Below, one piece after another: positions 25,300 to 37,119 of a stretch of 64,000 nucleotides of DNA. A program made the translations under genes and the position numbers. Every line of letters begins with the position of its first letter. Position 1 is the stretch's first letter. The stretch lies in the NCBI RefSeq assembly GCF_000208745.1, contig NC_030859.1, positions 19,217,074 to 19,281,073 on the forward strand, in the 5' to 3' direction. The notes under the pieces were generated by a model, which did no database searches, had not been told where the DNA came from, and saw only the letters and a list, made by a program, of their open reading frames with translations. Source of the DNA: Theobroma cacao (lineage: Eukaryota > Streptophyta > Magnoliopsida > Malvales > Malvaceae).

Positions 25300-25970
25300 A
25301 GGAGAATTTTCTTGAGTGAAGGACTTAGTTAGGACCTCACCAGAACGATGGAAGGATTCTAATTTTATGTCTTAGTATCTCCTAATTCAAGTAAACATGT
25401 CCAAATAAAGACTTATAAAGAATAAATCAATAGATAAAATGAAAGATAATTTAATTATTTAATCCTAAATTAAAAGATTATAAAATTATTAAGATAAAAT
25501 AAGTATAATTAATCTTGCAAATATAAAAATAATTGTTTAATTCATTATGCATTATTACATGTATCACTTGTCATTCCACACATTTCGTTGATATATTTTG
25601 TAAATGAATGATACTCCCAATGATGAGATTTTCTCAGCAAAATCGTAAAGATAAGTTTTCTTGAGGAATTCTCTAGGTAAGGAAGTATTCTTAAGTTTCA
25701 TAAAAGGTTTCATTAAAAGGTTGTCAATAAAAGGTTTTCATTTGCTATTTAATAAAATTGGAATTTGCTTCATCCATTCCATGTTTACATCATGTGCATA
25801 AAAAATATTAAAATGGGATATGAGTGATATTTTTCGATGATGGGACTCTCTCGGGAATCTTGTAAAGATAAGGTTTCTCAAAATATTCTCTAGGTGAGGA
25901 AAAATTCTTAGATCTCACCAGAAAGATGGGAGAGTCTATGGGAGTTTTCCAATATAAGGGTTTCATTCAC
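25300..25970 (+). repeat. internal repeats within the Gypsy 3' LTR
   Basis: A phrase close to 'gatgrgaytytctc..aatc.tgtaaagataagttt' followed by 'attctctaggt.aggaa' occurs at 25,620-25,690 and 25,840-25,915, with weaker traces near 25,305-25,360. It looks like an old duplication within the LTR. Confidence 0.5.
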
Positions 25971-26351
25971 GTGTCAACAAAAATGTAGATAATAATTAAA
26001 ATAAAAAATATATAAAAAATTTAAATAATAAATAATTATTAAAGAAAATAGGATAAAAATCAATAATTAAGGTTAAAAGAGGATAACATATGATTAATCG
26101 GTACCATTCTTTAAACGAGCATCGTGGGGGTGCTAACACCGTCCTTGTATGTAACCGTATTTCGGAACCCTAAAACTGTTTCGTAGACCAGAGCATGTTT
26201 TTTTAAAATGAATTTAAGTTAAACTTAAGGTAATATTTTAAAAAAATAGACTCAAATAGGTGGTTAATTGCACCTTGACAAAAAAGATTGATGACGACTC
26301 CATCTCATGTCAAGCGGGTTGGATTTTGGACCCATACATTTTGACAATTTC

Positions 26352-27957
26352 ATTGTTAATTTTGTATTACTTATTGCTTTGGAATTCTAATTGTTTGGAA
26401 TATATAGACAAATTAAATATTAAGAACACTCTGTAATGAAATTCCTTAAGGGACTTGAAGTGCCAATTTTGTTAGAGAAGGGAAAGCTTTTAAAGGTTTT
26501 TTGTTGCTATATTCATTGACTAAATTAATCATGTTGATTATAAAAAAATGAATATAAAAATATAAATAAAGTCATGAAGTCTATAAAAATAATAAATTTA
26601 GAAAAGAGATAATTGATAATGACAAAAAAGAGAAAAGAAAAAAGATCATAATTTCATAAAATTTTTTACCTTTATTTACAATATTTTTTGCTAAAATATC
26701 TTTATTTAATAATATTTTGCTATTTATATCTTTTAAATATAAATATGTGTTTGTGTGAACAACTAATTATTAATGAAGAAATTTCGTGGAATTATTGTAG
26801 ACTTTAGTGAAAAGATATATATTTGGAAATTCTTTACGTCAAGGAATTTTTCTACACTGTAAAAGTGTTAGGAGAGTTTTGTGAAATTTTCTATGTAAGG
26901 TTTTTCTTTAAAATGCAAATAAAGCGTGACAATTAAAAAAAAAATGAAAAGAATAGTTAAGACCAATTCCAAGATTAATGAAGAAACAATGATCAGGTCA
27001 AAATCAAATATGAAAATAAATATTGTAAATGAAGAACTATAAATAAATTGAATTTAAAGAAAAGCAATTGCTTTCTTCAAAAAGAATTAAACCAACGAAG
27101 TAACCAGATTTATCTATGGGTTGGGCGACTTGTCAAACCCGTGAGCCTAATTTAAATTAAGTTGAGTCTTAGAGAGGATTTTTAAAATTTGAGTCTAGTC
27201 TGATCATGATATTATGGTATTAATAATTTTTTAATTTTTAAAACTTATTTAAAAATATTAAAATATAAAATATTAAAATTTAATAATAAATTTAAATTAA
27301 ATGAGCTTAAATGGATGAGTCAAGCTTGGGCTCGAATAAAAAATTTGAAACTGTCAATTGAACTCAACCCGACTCATGAATACTTCTAGATAGTGTCTCT
27401 TTTCCAGAAAATAGCGATATTGTTATTACTTTTAAAATTAGTGAGAATTTCCATAAACCACACCAAAGCGTTGAGAAGGACTTGAATATAATTCTCAAAT
27501 AATACTAATTTGATATCTAAATAATAATTCTCAAAATAATAATACCTAGGAAACACATATTCATATTCTTAAATTTTGTATTTTGATTTACAGATCAAAA
27601 AACTTATCTTGTTGAATGAATTTAAATCAAGTTTAAATATAATATAAAAAAATGCAACATTGATCGACAAAAATTTTATGTAATTGTCATTATGTATCAA
27701 TTGTTTTTGCCTTTTAGCAATGTTTTAAACGTGGAAAAAGCAAATAACAAAACATGTGCGCGGCAATCGCAAGAACTAAATCAAACCTTCAAAACCATGG
27801 ATATTATCTGACTCAATCAAACAGTAACATGTAGAAGGGAATCTAGTTACATGGATTTCTTCATTAATATCTTTCCTTTTTTGGGGTTTTCGGATCAGCT
27901 TCTGCCTTAATATCTAACATGGACTTAACCTTGCAAAGGAAATACCGTGAAGATATA
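26352..27957. other. gene-free AT-rich stretch before NPF copy 2
   Basis: No gene or bounded repeat seen. Confidence 0.5.
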
Positions 27958-28006
27958 GTTACTCAAATGCCCAAAGCAAGAATCTCTCACACGTTTTATA
28001 AAAGGG
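27958..28006 (+). promoter_or_regulatory. promoter of NPF copy 2: shared block plus TATA box
   Basis: The 19-base block at 27,958-27,976 is identical to that upstream of copy 1. The TATA element (TTTTATAAAAGG, about 27,994-28,005) differs in sequence from the TATATATAAA of copy 1. Between block and TATA the two promoters have diverged, so expression level or pattern may differ. Confidence 0.7.
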
Positions 28007-28058
28007 ACAAGCAGACCCTGCAGGCCACCCCAACCTTTTCTTACTTCAGATCCCCTCA

Positions 28059-30243
28059 ATGGATAGCTTAGTTGCTCCAGTTACAACCCAAATTGGCCAT
28101 ACAAAATCTTCCAGAGGAGGCTGGAATGCAGCCATTTTCATAATATGTAAGTGACTATGATGAATTCAAACTTGTGTTTGTTCTCAGTTTTAGTTCTTTT
28201 AACTTGTATATATCCATGCTTGCAGTTGTCGAGATGGCTGAGAGATTTGCTTTCTATGGCTTGGCTGGTAATCTGATCACATATCTAACAAATAATCTTG
28301 GGCAGCCAATAGCCACAGCAGTAAAAAATGTCAATACTTGGGTTGGTGTCTCCTATATTTTTCCTTTACTTGGAGCTTTCATTGCTGATTCTTACCTTGG
28401 CCGCTTCAAAACCATTATTGCATCGTCTATCATCTACTTCCTGGCAAGTTTCATTCGAAATTTTACAGACTCATAATCCAGGATCTCTCATTTTGAATGA
28501 GATGTTACTTAACCATCAATGTTTACTATTACAGGGTATGGTTTTATTGAGTTTATCAGTCTCGGTAATTCCTAAGCATTCCAGGGAAGCTGTGTTTTTC
28601 ACAGCACTTTATTTATTAGCCATAGGAGAAGGAGGGCACAAACCCTGCGTTCAAGCCTTTGCTGCAGATCAATTCGATGAGAACAATCCTGAAGAGAAGG
28701 CTGCCAAAAGTTCATTCTTTAACTGGTGGTACCTAGGGATAGTTACTGGGTCTTCTCTGGCAATAGTTGCTGTTGTTTATCTGCAGGTAATGACAAATTC
28801 TTTTGTTTTACCAGGAGTGTATGTATAATTCGATCCCGTATTGTTTCAGATTTCAGCTTGAGCTTAGTTGAGTTTTAATTTTTGTACTTAAATTCGGCTT
28901 GAAAAATGATCAAGCTATTTGAATTTAATCGAAATCGATACATTCAAATGTAGGATAATGTTAGCTGGACAGCAGGATTTGGAGTGCTAGCAGGGTCATT
29001 GGCAGTGGCATTTGCATTGTTTTTGATTGGAATCAAGAGGTACCGAAAGCAGAGTCCTGTTGGGAGCCAGTTCACTCGGGTGGCTCAGGTCTTAGTTGCA
29101 GCGGCAAAGAAGTGGCGCGTGAGTGAGACGCACGGTGGCAGGGGCATTTGTTTGGAAGATCAGAGTAGTGACTGCTATGCTTGTGGTCAAACTAGGGGCC
29201 GCACCTTGGTTCGTACAAAGCAATTCAGGTAAGGTTTCCGTTCAATTAATTAAGTCAAGCCATTGTACTGGATTTTTTTTGAAGGAAGAAAATCTCCACT
29301 TTCAATAAAGGAAAGAAATCTGGGATAAAAAAACCTTTTCCTTTACACTAGAGTACTTGGAATTTGCAGATTTTTGGATAAAGCCATGATCATTGACGAT
29401 GTTGATGACATGAGCATGACCAGGAATCCTTGGCGGCTTTGTTCATTGAACCAAGTGGAAGAAGTTAAGCTTGTACTTTGCCTCATCCCCATATGGTTGA
29501 GTGGCTTGATGTTCTTTGTTGTGGTAGCTCAATTACAAACCTTTTTCGTCAAGCAAGGCAGCACAATGATCAGATCAATGGGATCCAATTTCCAGGTTCC
29601 TGCAGCAGCTATGCAATGCATTGTAGGTCTCACAGTTCTCATCGCTGTCCCAATTTATGATCGGGTTTTTGTCCCTATAGCTCGAAAAGTATTTGGACAT
29701 CGGACAGGAATAACAATGCTACAAAGGATAGGAATCGGTTTGCTTGTCGCTATAGTTAACATGGTTGTTGCAGGCTTCATAGAGACCAAAAGGATTAACA
29801 CTGCAAAAAACTATGGCCTTGTTGACAGCCCGAAAATTGTAGTGCCAATGAGCATATGGTGGTTACTTCCACAATACGTGCTCATTGGAATTGGAGATGT
29901 GTTTACCATTGTTGGACTACAAGAATTGTTCTATGATCAAATGCCTGAAGGAATAAGAAGCTTAGGAGCTGCTGTTTTTGTAAGTGTAGTGGGAGTTGGG
30001 AGCTTTATCAACAATGCTATCATCGCTATTCTGCAAAAGATTACCTCAAGGAATGAAAATGTATGGTTGGGCAATAATTTTAATCGTGCACACCTTAACT
30101 ACTTCTATTGGGTGTTGGCAGGGTTGAATGCTGTGAATTTTTGTGTTTATCTGTGGATTGCTAATAGGTTTGTATACAAAAGGATTGGAAGTGATGAAAC
30201 AAGGGACGAGAGAGAGTTGGAAAATCAGGGCTACTCCAATTAA
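28059..30243 (+). CDS. NRT1/PTR family (NPF) proton-coupled transporter, copy 2 (five exons, 568 aa)
   Basis: Exons are 28,059-28,146; 28,226-28,443; 28,535-28,786; 28,954-29,228; 29,370-30,243. The joined frame is 1,707 bases (568 aa plus TAA). Exons 2, 3 and 4 have exactly the same lengths as in copy 1 (218, 252, 275), with identical phases. Exon 1 is 30 bases shorter and the C-terminus three residues shorter. The product keeps EMAER (residues 32-36), GEGGHKPC and DQFDE, and the full two-half PTR2/POT fold is expected. Intron 2 starts with GC instead of GT (CTG|gcaagt), a recognised minor donor class. If it is spliced normally the gene is intact. Substitutions against copy 1 are spread along the protein and conservative in the membrane helices, suggesting selection on both. 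NPF5.10-like; substrate unknown. Confidence 0.92.
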
Positions 30244-33240
30244 AATGTTATGTAACCCTTACCATTACAAAATATTCAAGTAACTTCATCTCATTTTTGC
30301 TCACTTGGCTTTGTTTTGCCAATTATTTTTGCAAAGATTCCAAGCAAAAGCATTCCAAAAGCATGTATTAAAAAACTTCATCTAATTAAAAAACTTATTT
30401 TAATTATTTTAATTATTTTAATAGGTTTATTTTTGCAATTATTTTTAACTTCATCTATTAAAAAACTTAATGCAAGTAGTACATGTCAAAAGCATTCCAA
30501 GCTAAACACAACCATCCAATTTAGGGTAAAAGATTAATTAAACATTAATATCTTATTCTGTTGACTTTGAACATCGACTTCTACAAATTAATCTGTTAAA
30601 CCATTATCATTTCTAGGAATATGTTGGAAATGCCAACTTCCTAACTGAGATTTTAAGTTTTCAATATGAAAAATAATAATTCCTCGAAGAAGAATGATTG
30701 TGTAATATTAATATGTACAATACCTTCCTAGTTTTTGTGCAGCAAATTGGCAGAAGAAGAATGGTTAATGGATATGAGAATGAGACCAAATAACTCTCCC
30801 GTGACATAACAGCGGCGGATGCAAGATCTTTTTATAAGCAAAAATTAATTAAACTCTATGGAATTAACAAATACTTTCCTTGGGCATACACATGGCCGTC
30901 CACTTCAGTCAATCGTCTCTTGATGCCATAATAAATACCATATTGGATTGAGAAAAAAAATCATCCTACATTCTCAAATCTTTGTATTTAAACTTTTTGT
31001 TATTCATGAAATATAAAAAATATTGGTTTCTAATTAATCCAAATAATTATTTTCCCTTTAATATTTGTCATTGCCATCAAGTTGAAGAACACTTGTCCCG
31101 AAATAAGTAAATTGATAATTAAGTATGAGTAATACTGCTTGACTCTAAAATTTTGACCCTTTTGATGTAACAAAATTTTATTGGACATCTAAGTGCAAGA
31201 TTTGGTAGGTAAAAAACAAAATTTATGTAACAAAATTTTATTTTATGTAACAAAATATTGACAACATGATGAAACTCTAAAAAACAAGATCATTATAAAT
31301 AACAAGTAAAATTAACAACATTTTGAACTGAATTTATGTGCAAAAGGTGTCTTATGTTTTAACATCTACAATAAGGTCTTCTATGAATCAAATATGGCTT
31401 GAATGCATGCTATCTCAATGATTCTAGAGTAACTATACTAGATATCTTATAAATGCAGCTTGCACATAGAAGCCCCTAACTCTAGGTTTTAAAATCACAT
31501 TGTCATCACCTCTAAACTTCTAGAATTGCTACTTTTCTAAAATAAAAATTAAAAAAAAAATCCAAAACTCCATTCATGTATAAATTATGCAACACTTTAA
31601 GAATTTTAATTAAATAATAATACTAATTCAAAAAGTAGCACAACAATCTAAATTTGTCTAGTAATGAACAAACAATTAATTAATATAAAATGATTTACAG
31701 GATTCATCAAGAGCAACATTTGGAATCAATTCTTCCAAGTATCTTGTTAGGCTCATTTGTTTGAAGTTATGCCTTCATTTTTCATAGAGAAGTTGAGGAA
31801 CATTGACTTCCACCATCTAACAAAAATAAAAATAATAAATCTTAAATCATATTACAATTTAGAATCTCAAAATCGTAAAAACTCTTGAAGTGATTGCAAG
31901 TTACTAACCTTACAAATATGATTTAGAGATATATTATCAAATATTTGATGTTTGATTACTTGTTCCATTTCTTGGCAACCGATCAACGATGATTCGTTAA
32001 GCTGCAAATTATTATAAGTAATGAAAGTTGGGAATCGAAAGAAAATAAAAAATAGTTGCAATAGAAAATAAAAGCTTCCCTTTTGATGTCCAGTTTTCAA
32101 TGACTCCAAGGCCTTGTGAATATCCTCCTAGAATCACATAATCTTTTATCACATGGTGAAAAGGCATCCATTTGAAGGGTCCCTTTTAATTGCAAAATCA
32201 GTCAATTTCAAGATCTTTGATAAGTATTTAGATATTGGCTTATATTAGGCAGTGCAAAAAAAATTTAAGTTTCCTCAATTCCACCACAATAATCTTAATT
32301 GTCCACAACAGACAATCATGGGATCAGAAAGTTCAAGATTGTGGAACTTTTTCCAGAAAGTGGTGAATGAATTGGCATTGTTGACATCATTCGACATCAA
32401 TATCCCAGCATTCAGTAAATCACCGTGTTTTCAAATTCAAGTCATATGTATCAAATAATTCAACAAGAAAAATTCTAAGACTCCTCAACAATAGGAGATT
32501 TAGTGTTTATAACTTAAAAATTACAGAGAAACACCAGACGAAACAGGAAACATTTGAGTGTAATACTCTAATACTGACCAGAGAAGAAGACATATCATGC
32601 TATTACATAGTTGCAACAATGCCTACTTATATTCAGCAAGCATGTAAAAATGGTTGCAGTCACAACAATACTCAAAATAAAGACAGATTGACAAATTAGC
32701 CTATGGCTACTGATGTAAGTTCTGCCAAATAGATAAAAACAAGTTCTCTTGCAATGAAGGACAAAGAGGAACTCTAGCAGCCGTCTCCAAAGCAAGAAAG
32801 CAAAAGCAAAAGCAAAAACCAAAAAAAAAAAACCACTTATTATCACTCTAAAATCTAAATAATGGTGAAACGGAACATTCTGAAAGATGGAAATCTACAA
32901 TTACAACGTATTGATCACCTCCTAAGGCATTCGATTCGATCAACCTTTTTTTCCTCTTGGCCATTAAACAAAATAAATCTTATGAATCATGGACCCATTA
33001 ATCAATAGCAATAAGGCATATCTATTGTTATAAGCTGGACAAAACTCATTCACAATATGAGTTTCAAAAGAAAAAGAAATAATCGATCATAACTTATGGA
33101 CTGAAAACACACACTTATTCCTTAGGGTCAGGTTTTACATGACAAATTCATGCCTTTGATAGATAGTTATTGTAACACTTGATTGACACATGACTCAGTA
33201 ACCATGCAATATAACATACAATACATGGCACTTATATATG
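30244..33240. other. gene-free stretch between NPF copy 2 and the ERH relic
   Basis: I see no gene. Features are limited to short direct repeats ('aagcattccaa' near 30,350 and 30,490; 'tatgtaacaaaattttatt' near 31,220-31,250). I looked here for the missing last exon of the ERH relic on the minus strand and did not find it. Confidence 0.45.
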
Positions 33241-33267
33241 CAACACAACATCCAAGAAAAAGGTGGA

Positions 33268-33269
<2 letters not shown>

Positions 33270-33307
<38 letters not shown>
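33270..33307. repeat. GA/TC microsatellite abutting an ERH exon
   Basis: About 19 GA units. On the minus strand the TC run begins directly after the last ERH codon that can be aligned, replacing the expected continuation. Confidence 0.8.
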
Positions 33308-33311
<4 letters not shown>

Positions 33312-33976
33312 TACACGAGGGCAATTATATCTGCAAGGCCATCAATAAAATTGTAAAGATCACCAATGTAATACGTGATGTTTCGAGTTGTTGGATTTAG
33401 CCTCTTAAGTTTCCTTTCATATAGTCCACATATACCTGCACACGGCAAATAGCATATACTATTAAAATTGTCAAATCTTTTAAATGATGGAAAGGAAGAA
33501 AAGAGGGGATTCCATCTAGTGCATCATATTGAGACCACACTGATTCATTTCCTCTTAATGCAACTCAGAAATATAAACAATTTTGAACATACATTCTTGA
33601 GAAAAAAGACATATGCACAATCAAATCTAAAAATCATTCTCAACTCCACAAGCCAACTTCCAAATGGTACAGTCCACTGACTGCAATAGAAGCTGTTTTC
33701 AAGAAAACTAATGCGATAGGAACTTTATAAAATGTATGAAATGTATGATGTATCCTGTCATAAAGCTCAATTTTGATTGCTTTGATTTCCACCTCCAAAC
33801 CCCTATTCATAGCTTGACTAATAGAATCATAATATAAGCAACAACAGAAACAAAGATAATATAAGCAACAGTAAACAAAAAGCATACCATCCATAGCTTG
33901 ACTGATGGAATCATAATCTTGTTCTAGATGCTCTGTTCTGAGAAGTTTGCATCAAAACAATGGTGTGCCTGTTTGC
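33308..33976 (-). pseudogene. ERH: broken ENHANCER OF RUDIMENTARY homolog (ERH)
   Basis: On the minus strand, exon 33,976-33,888 encodes ANRHTIVLMQTSQNRASRT and then, in another frame, DYDSISQAMDG. It is followed by a GT donor. The next exon (33,435-33,308, after an AG acceptor) encodes GICGLYERKLKRLNP, ITYYIGDLYNFIDGLAD and IALVYD. This is the highly conserved ERH small nuclear protein (about 100 aa). A deletion of about five bases after ASRT shifts the frame. The second exon runs directly into a TC microsatellite instead of the family's C-terminal third, and neither first nor last exon was found. The end of the upstream exon is duplicated 84 bases away inside the intron (33,808-33,833 versus 33,892-33,917). 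Retained introns mark a DNA-level duplicate rather than a processed copy. Confidence 0.8.
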
Positions 33977-35435
33977 CTAAATTATCACTCAAAAGAAAAA
34001 AAGGAGATTAAAAAACACATAACTAACCTTAAATATATATTTAAAATTAAATCAATGATATTTCTCCACTTCAAGAGGGACAAATAGTAGGGACAAAAAT
34101 GCAGAGTCAAGAAACATTTTCCTTCTAAGTATTGAAGAAAATATATGATATTTTCAATATTTTTGCTGGTAGGTAATTAGAAAAAAGCAAAGAAGTTTTA
34201 ATAAACATGTATATGCATGCTTGCAAACCTTTATGTTATATCTTTTATTAATCCTAAACTTTCATTATTTGATTTCACTTAAGTCATTGGGGTGGAATCT
34301 ATAGGGGAAAAAAAAAAAATTCTACGTTCCAATTATATACTCTCCTCTTATAAAAAAAATTAAAATGATCATTTTAATGATTTTGATTACTCTTTACTAA
34401 ACAGAAAAATCATTATTTTACTATTATGTTAACAAGAACAAACACCAAGAGGTCCAATAACTAAAAGTCATAAAACCAAATACATGCTTATTGCCAATCA
34501 GCCCCACATTTCTTACATGGTCAAATTCATGAATATCTTGTTTTTTTTTTTTTTAAATAACATAATATTTTTTTCGATGCTTACATTACCGCATGATTTA
34601 CTAAGTTAAATGAGTTACCTACCCAATTTCAACATAATTTGAATGCTGTTGTCCTCCTTTTAAAGCAAAAATATTTCATTTTTACAAACTTATTATTTGT
34701 CTATGGTTGTTATCTATTTTACAAGCATTAAAAGGTGAAAGAGTTTTCTATGATAGTGAGATATTGGAGGATATAATTAAAAGTTTCAAATTATGAAAGT
34801 AAGTTTGGTTAGTTAATTGGATGATTCAAGCCCTGGTATGGATTAAGACAATTCATGGCCAATGAGTATCATAAGTTTCTTTTGGCTACCATGGCCATTG
34901 AGTGTGAAGGAGGAACGGAAAGTAAATTAGATTTATAGAATTCCTTATGATTTTCTCTTTATTTTCTTGATTAATTTATGCTTAGTTTTAAATTCAACAT
35001 TATTTGAGCATGATTAATGCCCGAGCTTCAAAACACGATGATTGTCATAGCATTGGAGAGATATATCATTTTATGAATATCATATGTGTCATAAATTTGG
35101 AAGAAGGAATGGTTAACGATTTATTTTATTTTTTCCTTTTAGTTAATCATGGAGTTTGTATTAGATCATGACAATTACAATGGTGCATCTATGAGGAAAT
35201 GTTAAACATTTTCTCCCATTTCTCAGTGTTATCTTTAGCTGTGCATGGGCAAAGACATCCTTGCCTTTGGTTCTTATGATCTTCTCTGTCTTCATTAGGC
35301 ATGCAACTTTAAGATGGATATAATGGAAGTTGAAGTTGTGTTATGTTTTTTTGTGAGGGATGGTATATAGAGAGGATTAGTAGAGGTCGACAGAGGTTAG
35401 GCTCGAACCATAGTAATATATTGTGATTCTAAAAA
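33977..35435. other. gene-free stretch
   Basis: AT-rich and non-coding. The last 100 bases (about 35,340-35,435) probably derive from the NINJA 5' leader that precedes the pseudogene start. Confidence 0.45.
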
Positions 35436-35650
35436 ATGGAGGATGACAATGGTCTTGAGCTTAACTTGGGTCTATCTTGTGGTGCATCGTTTCCATATCC
35501 AAAGGCAAAGTTGGTAGCTCTTCAGATACTAGGACAGAAGAAGGTGATAGAGGCATCAAAATAGTGGACGACTTTAAAAACTTTCTTCAAGTTAGCACCC
35601 AGAAACAGGATCCTAGTGTGGGTTCTCGAAGATGTGATTCAATGAAACCT
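35436..35650 (+). pseudogene. NINJA: 5' fragment of a NINJA-family (AFP-homolog) jasmonate co-repressor adaptor gene
   Basis: ATG at 35,436 opens MEDDNGLELNLGLSCG, the N-terminal EAR-type (LxLxL) motif through which NINJA proteins recruit TOPLESS co-repressors. After the codons for PKAK the frame shifts by one base. The continuation GSSSDTRTEEGDRG, VDDFKNFL and a QKQD segment is in the other frame. Similarity stops near 35,650, where sequence readable as a minus-strand LINE begins. The central region and the C-terminal JAZ-binding domain are absent. Truncated and frameshifted, so a pseudogene fragment. Confidence 0.78.
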
Positions 35651-36440
35651 TTAAAAAACTTCTTAATGATAATTTCTTGTAAAACCCTCATTCAAGAACC
35701 AATGGTCCATTACCTTAAAAGGTTTTGAACCCTAATTGACCTCTTCTGAAAACAACATCATCAGACAGTGATTTAAGGTAGACCTATTTAAGACAAATTG
35801 GGTTAACATACTGTATGGCATCAACCATTCCTTTGTCAGTAAGAACCTATCAATCTTACTTCTCTTTGAGTCGGTCCAAAAGATGTGAATCTTCTCCTTG
35901 CCAATTGGAGATCTATGAACTATCCTTCCTTTATGAAGTTATTAAACTCACCCACTCCTTTTCCCAAATGCCTACAATTCGTCCTCTCTGTTTCATCCCT
36001 CATTTTGTTGAAATCTCCCACTACACACCATGCCCCTTCTTTCTCTCTTTTAACCTAAGGATATCGCCCTATAACATTTTATTCTTTACCTCCCTTGTGG
36101 TGCATGCAGTCTATTGTTTTTCCTTCCTCGCACTCTTAGGTATATAAAATTATTCGAGATTTCTATGCTAATCGTCTTAAAACACTGCCCTCCCAAATCA
36201 CAACCAAACAACTTGATCTCCCATTTAATGGTGCTGCCACCCATTCCACCATATTCACTATTCCTAAATTTCTCACTTCGATCTCCTTCCATTCTTCAGC
36301 TGCTTTTGTTTCTTGCACTAACACCATCTACATTTTTTTTTTCACCATTCTCCTTAACGTCCTTTTCTCCTCCTTACTTCTTAAGCCTCTCACATTCCAA
36401 GACAACACCTTCATTTTATGTGCACAAAAACCAGTACCCC
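35650..36440 (-). mobile_element. LINE (L1-type) endonuclease fragment
   Basis: On the minus strand from 36,414, ORF2 begins MKVLSWNVRGLRSKEEKR, the start of an APE-type LINE endonuclease. Frameshifted matches follow through 'ISIEISNNFI' and 'RVRGRKNNR', a 'SKIDRFLLTKEW'-like part near 35,830, and an 'NEGFYKKLSLRSF' part near 35,660-35,700. The reverse transcriptase is missing. A LINE copy keeping its 5' part and lacking its 3' part is the reverse of normal 5' truncation, so a later deletion or rearrangement joined it to the NINJA fragment. Confidence 0.75.
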
Positions 36441-36716
36441 CAAATCAAACAGTATAAACACAGAAATTAAATGGTACCATCAACAAGTAACACAAACAAA
36501 ACTCAATTCATTCTTAGACTAACATGACAGTAATAGGAAGTAATTCATTACTCATACTTTATGAAATTTTAAGCCCTTGAGTTTTTGGATTTCTTTCTTT
36601 TGTGTTAATTTCATGGAAATAAATTGCAAAACTTGGTTAATTACTCTTTTGTGCTCTTTGTAAAATCATGATAAAATAAATTCCACGTCAATTAAGTTTA
36701 ACTTACCTTGAAAACT
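36441..36716. other. short intergenic stretch
   Basis: Nothing identified. It may include LINE 5' sequence upstream of ORF2. Confidence 0.35.
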
Positions 36717-37098
36717 TATATATAAGAAGGAACTCTCCACCTGTTATCAACCTAAAGAGATGCATTTTCAACATAGTAAACATTTAAAACCCTTCAGATC
36801 ATTGAATTTAATTTAGTTTGCCTTCTTCTTTCTAAGCTTTGCCTCAACACAACCAAACCTTTTCAAGATACAATGGAATTACAGAGTGGCAAAAGCCTTG
36901 CTCAATTCATCCTCAAATACTATTAAAGCAGCAACACAAGAGGAGAAAGCAAATGGAAATGCACGACATGCAAAACAAAAGAACCTGAAGAATGGTCAAT
37001 TTTTTAGACAGGAAATTGAATATAATAGACAGAGTTCCATAACATCCGATTTATTGAGGGATTGTCGGCTGCAGCTGAGTTTGCAGGCACAGCTCTGA
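36717..37098 (+). other. possible small transcribed unit, not recognised
   Basis: A TATA box (TTATATATAA, about 36,718-36,727) is followed by a C-rich, leader-like segment and an ATG at about 36,872 with only 17 codons. A second frame from 36,886 stays open for 70 codons to 37,098, ending 22 bases before the stop of the convergent LEA gene. The peptide is lysine- and glutamine-rich and matches nothing I know. It could be the antisense or 3' side of the LEA locus, or a decayed gene. Confidence 0.22.
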
Positions 37099-37119
37099 AT
37101 ACGTTAGAAAGGTTGGTGG

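Larger units (their letters stand above)
19830..26346 (+). mobile_element. Gypsy-type (Tat/Ogre-like) LTR element, internally deleted, with nested insertions
   Basis: The outer ends are TG (19,830) and CA (26,346), flanked by the 5-base target duplication ATTTC (19,825-19,829 and 26,347-26,351). A truncated 5' LTR (19,830 to about 20,245) aligns with the start of the 3' LTR (22,743-26,346). Both begin TGTAGACAC and share the 'tttggaccaagttaaatatga' and 'ggaaatgttccactggg' segments. A purine-rich tract (aaagaggggcaa) lies immediately before 22,743. Gag-pol is absent. Near its 3' end the LTR has the GGGGGTGCTAACACC / GTAACCG signature also found in the solo LTR at 41,867-44,878. Net 3' LTR length without the nested insert is about 2.49 kb. 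Lineage assignment (Tat/Ogre-like) is inference. Confidence 0.82.

Noticed and set aside
28328..28828. A single 166-codon frame that reads through intron 2 of NPF copy 2
   Set aside because: It starts in another frame in exon 2 and contains the intron. The spliced model matches copy 1 exactly in exon length and phase.
30340..30510. Possible inverted-repeat element near the 3' flank of NPF copy 2
   Set aside because: Only short direct repeats of 'aagcattccaa' could be confirmed; no paired termini.
33167..33448. 93-codon frame containing the ERH exon and a long Ser-Leu repeat
   Set aside because: The Ser-Leu repeat is the translated TC microsatellite and the first codons are intron; only the middle is real ERH sequence.
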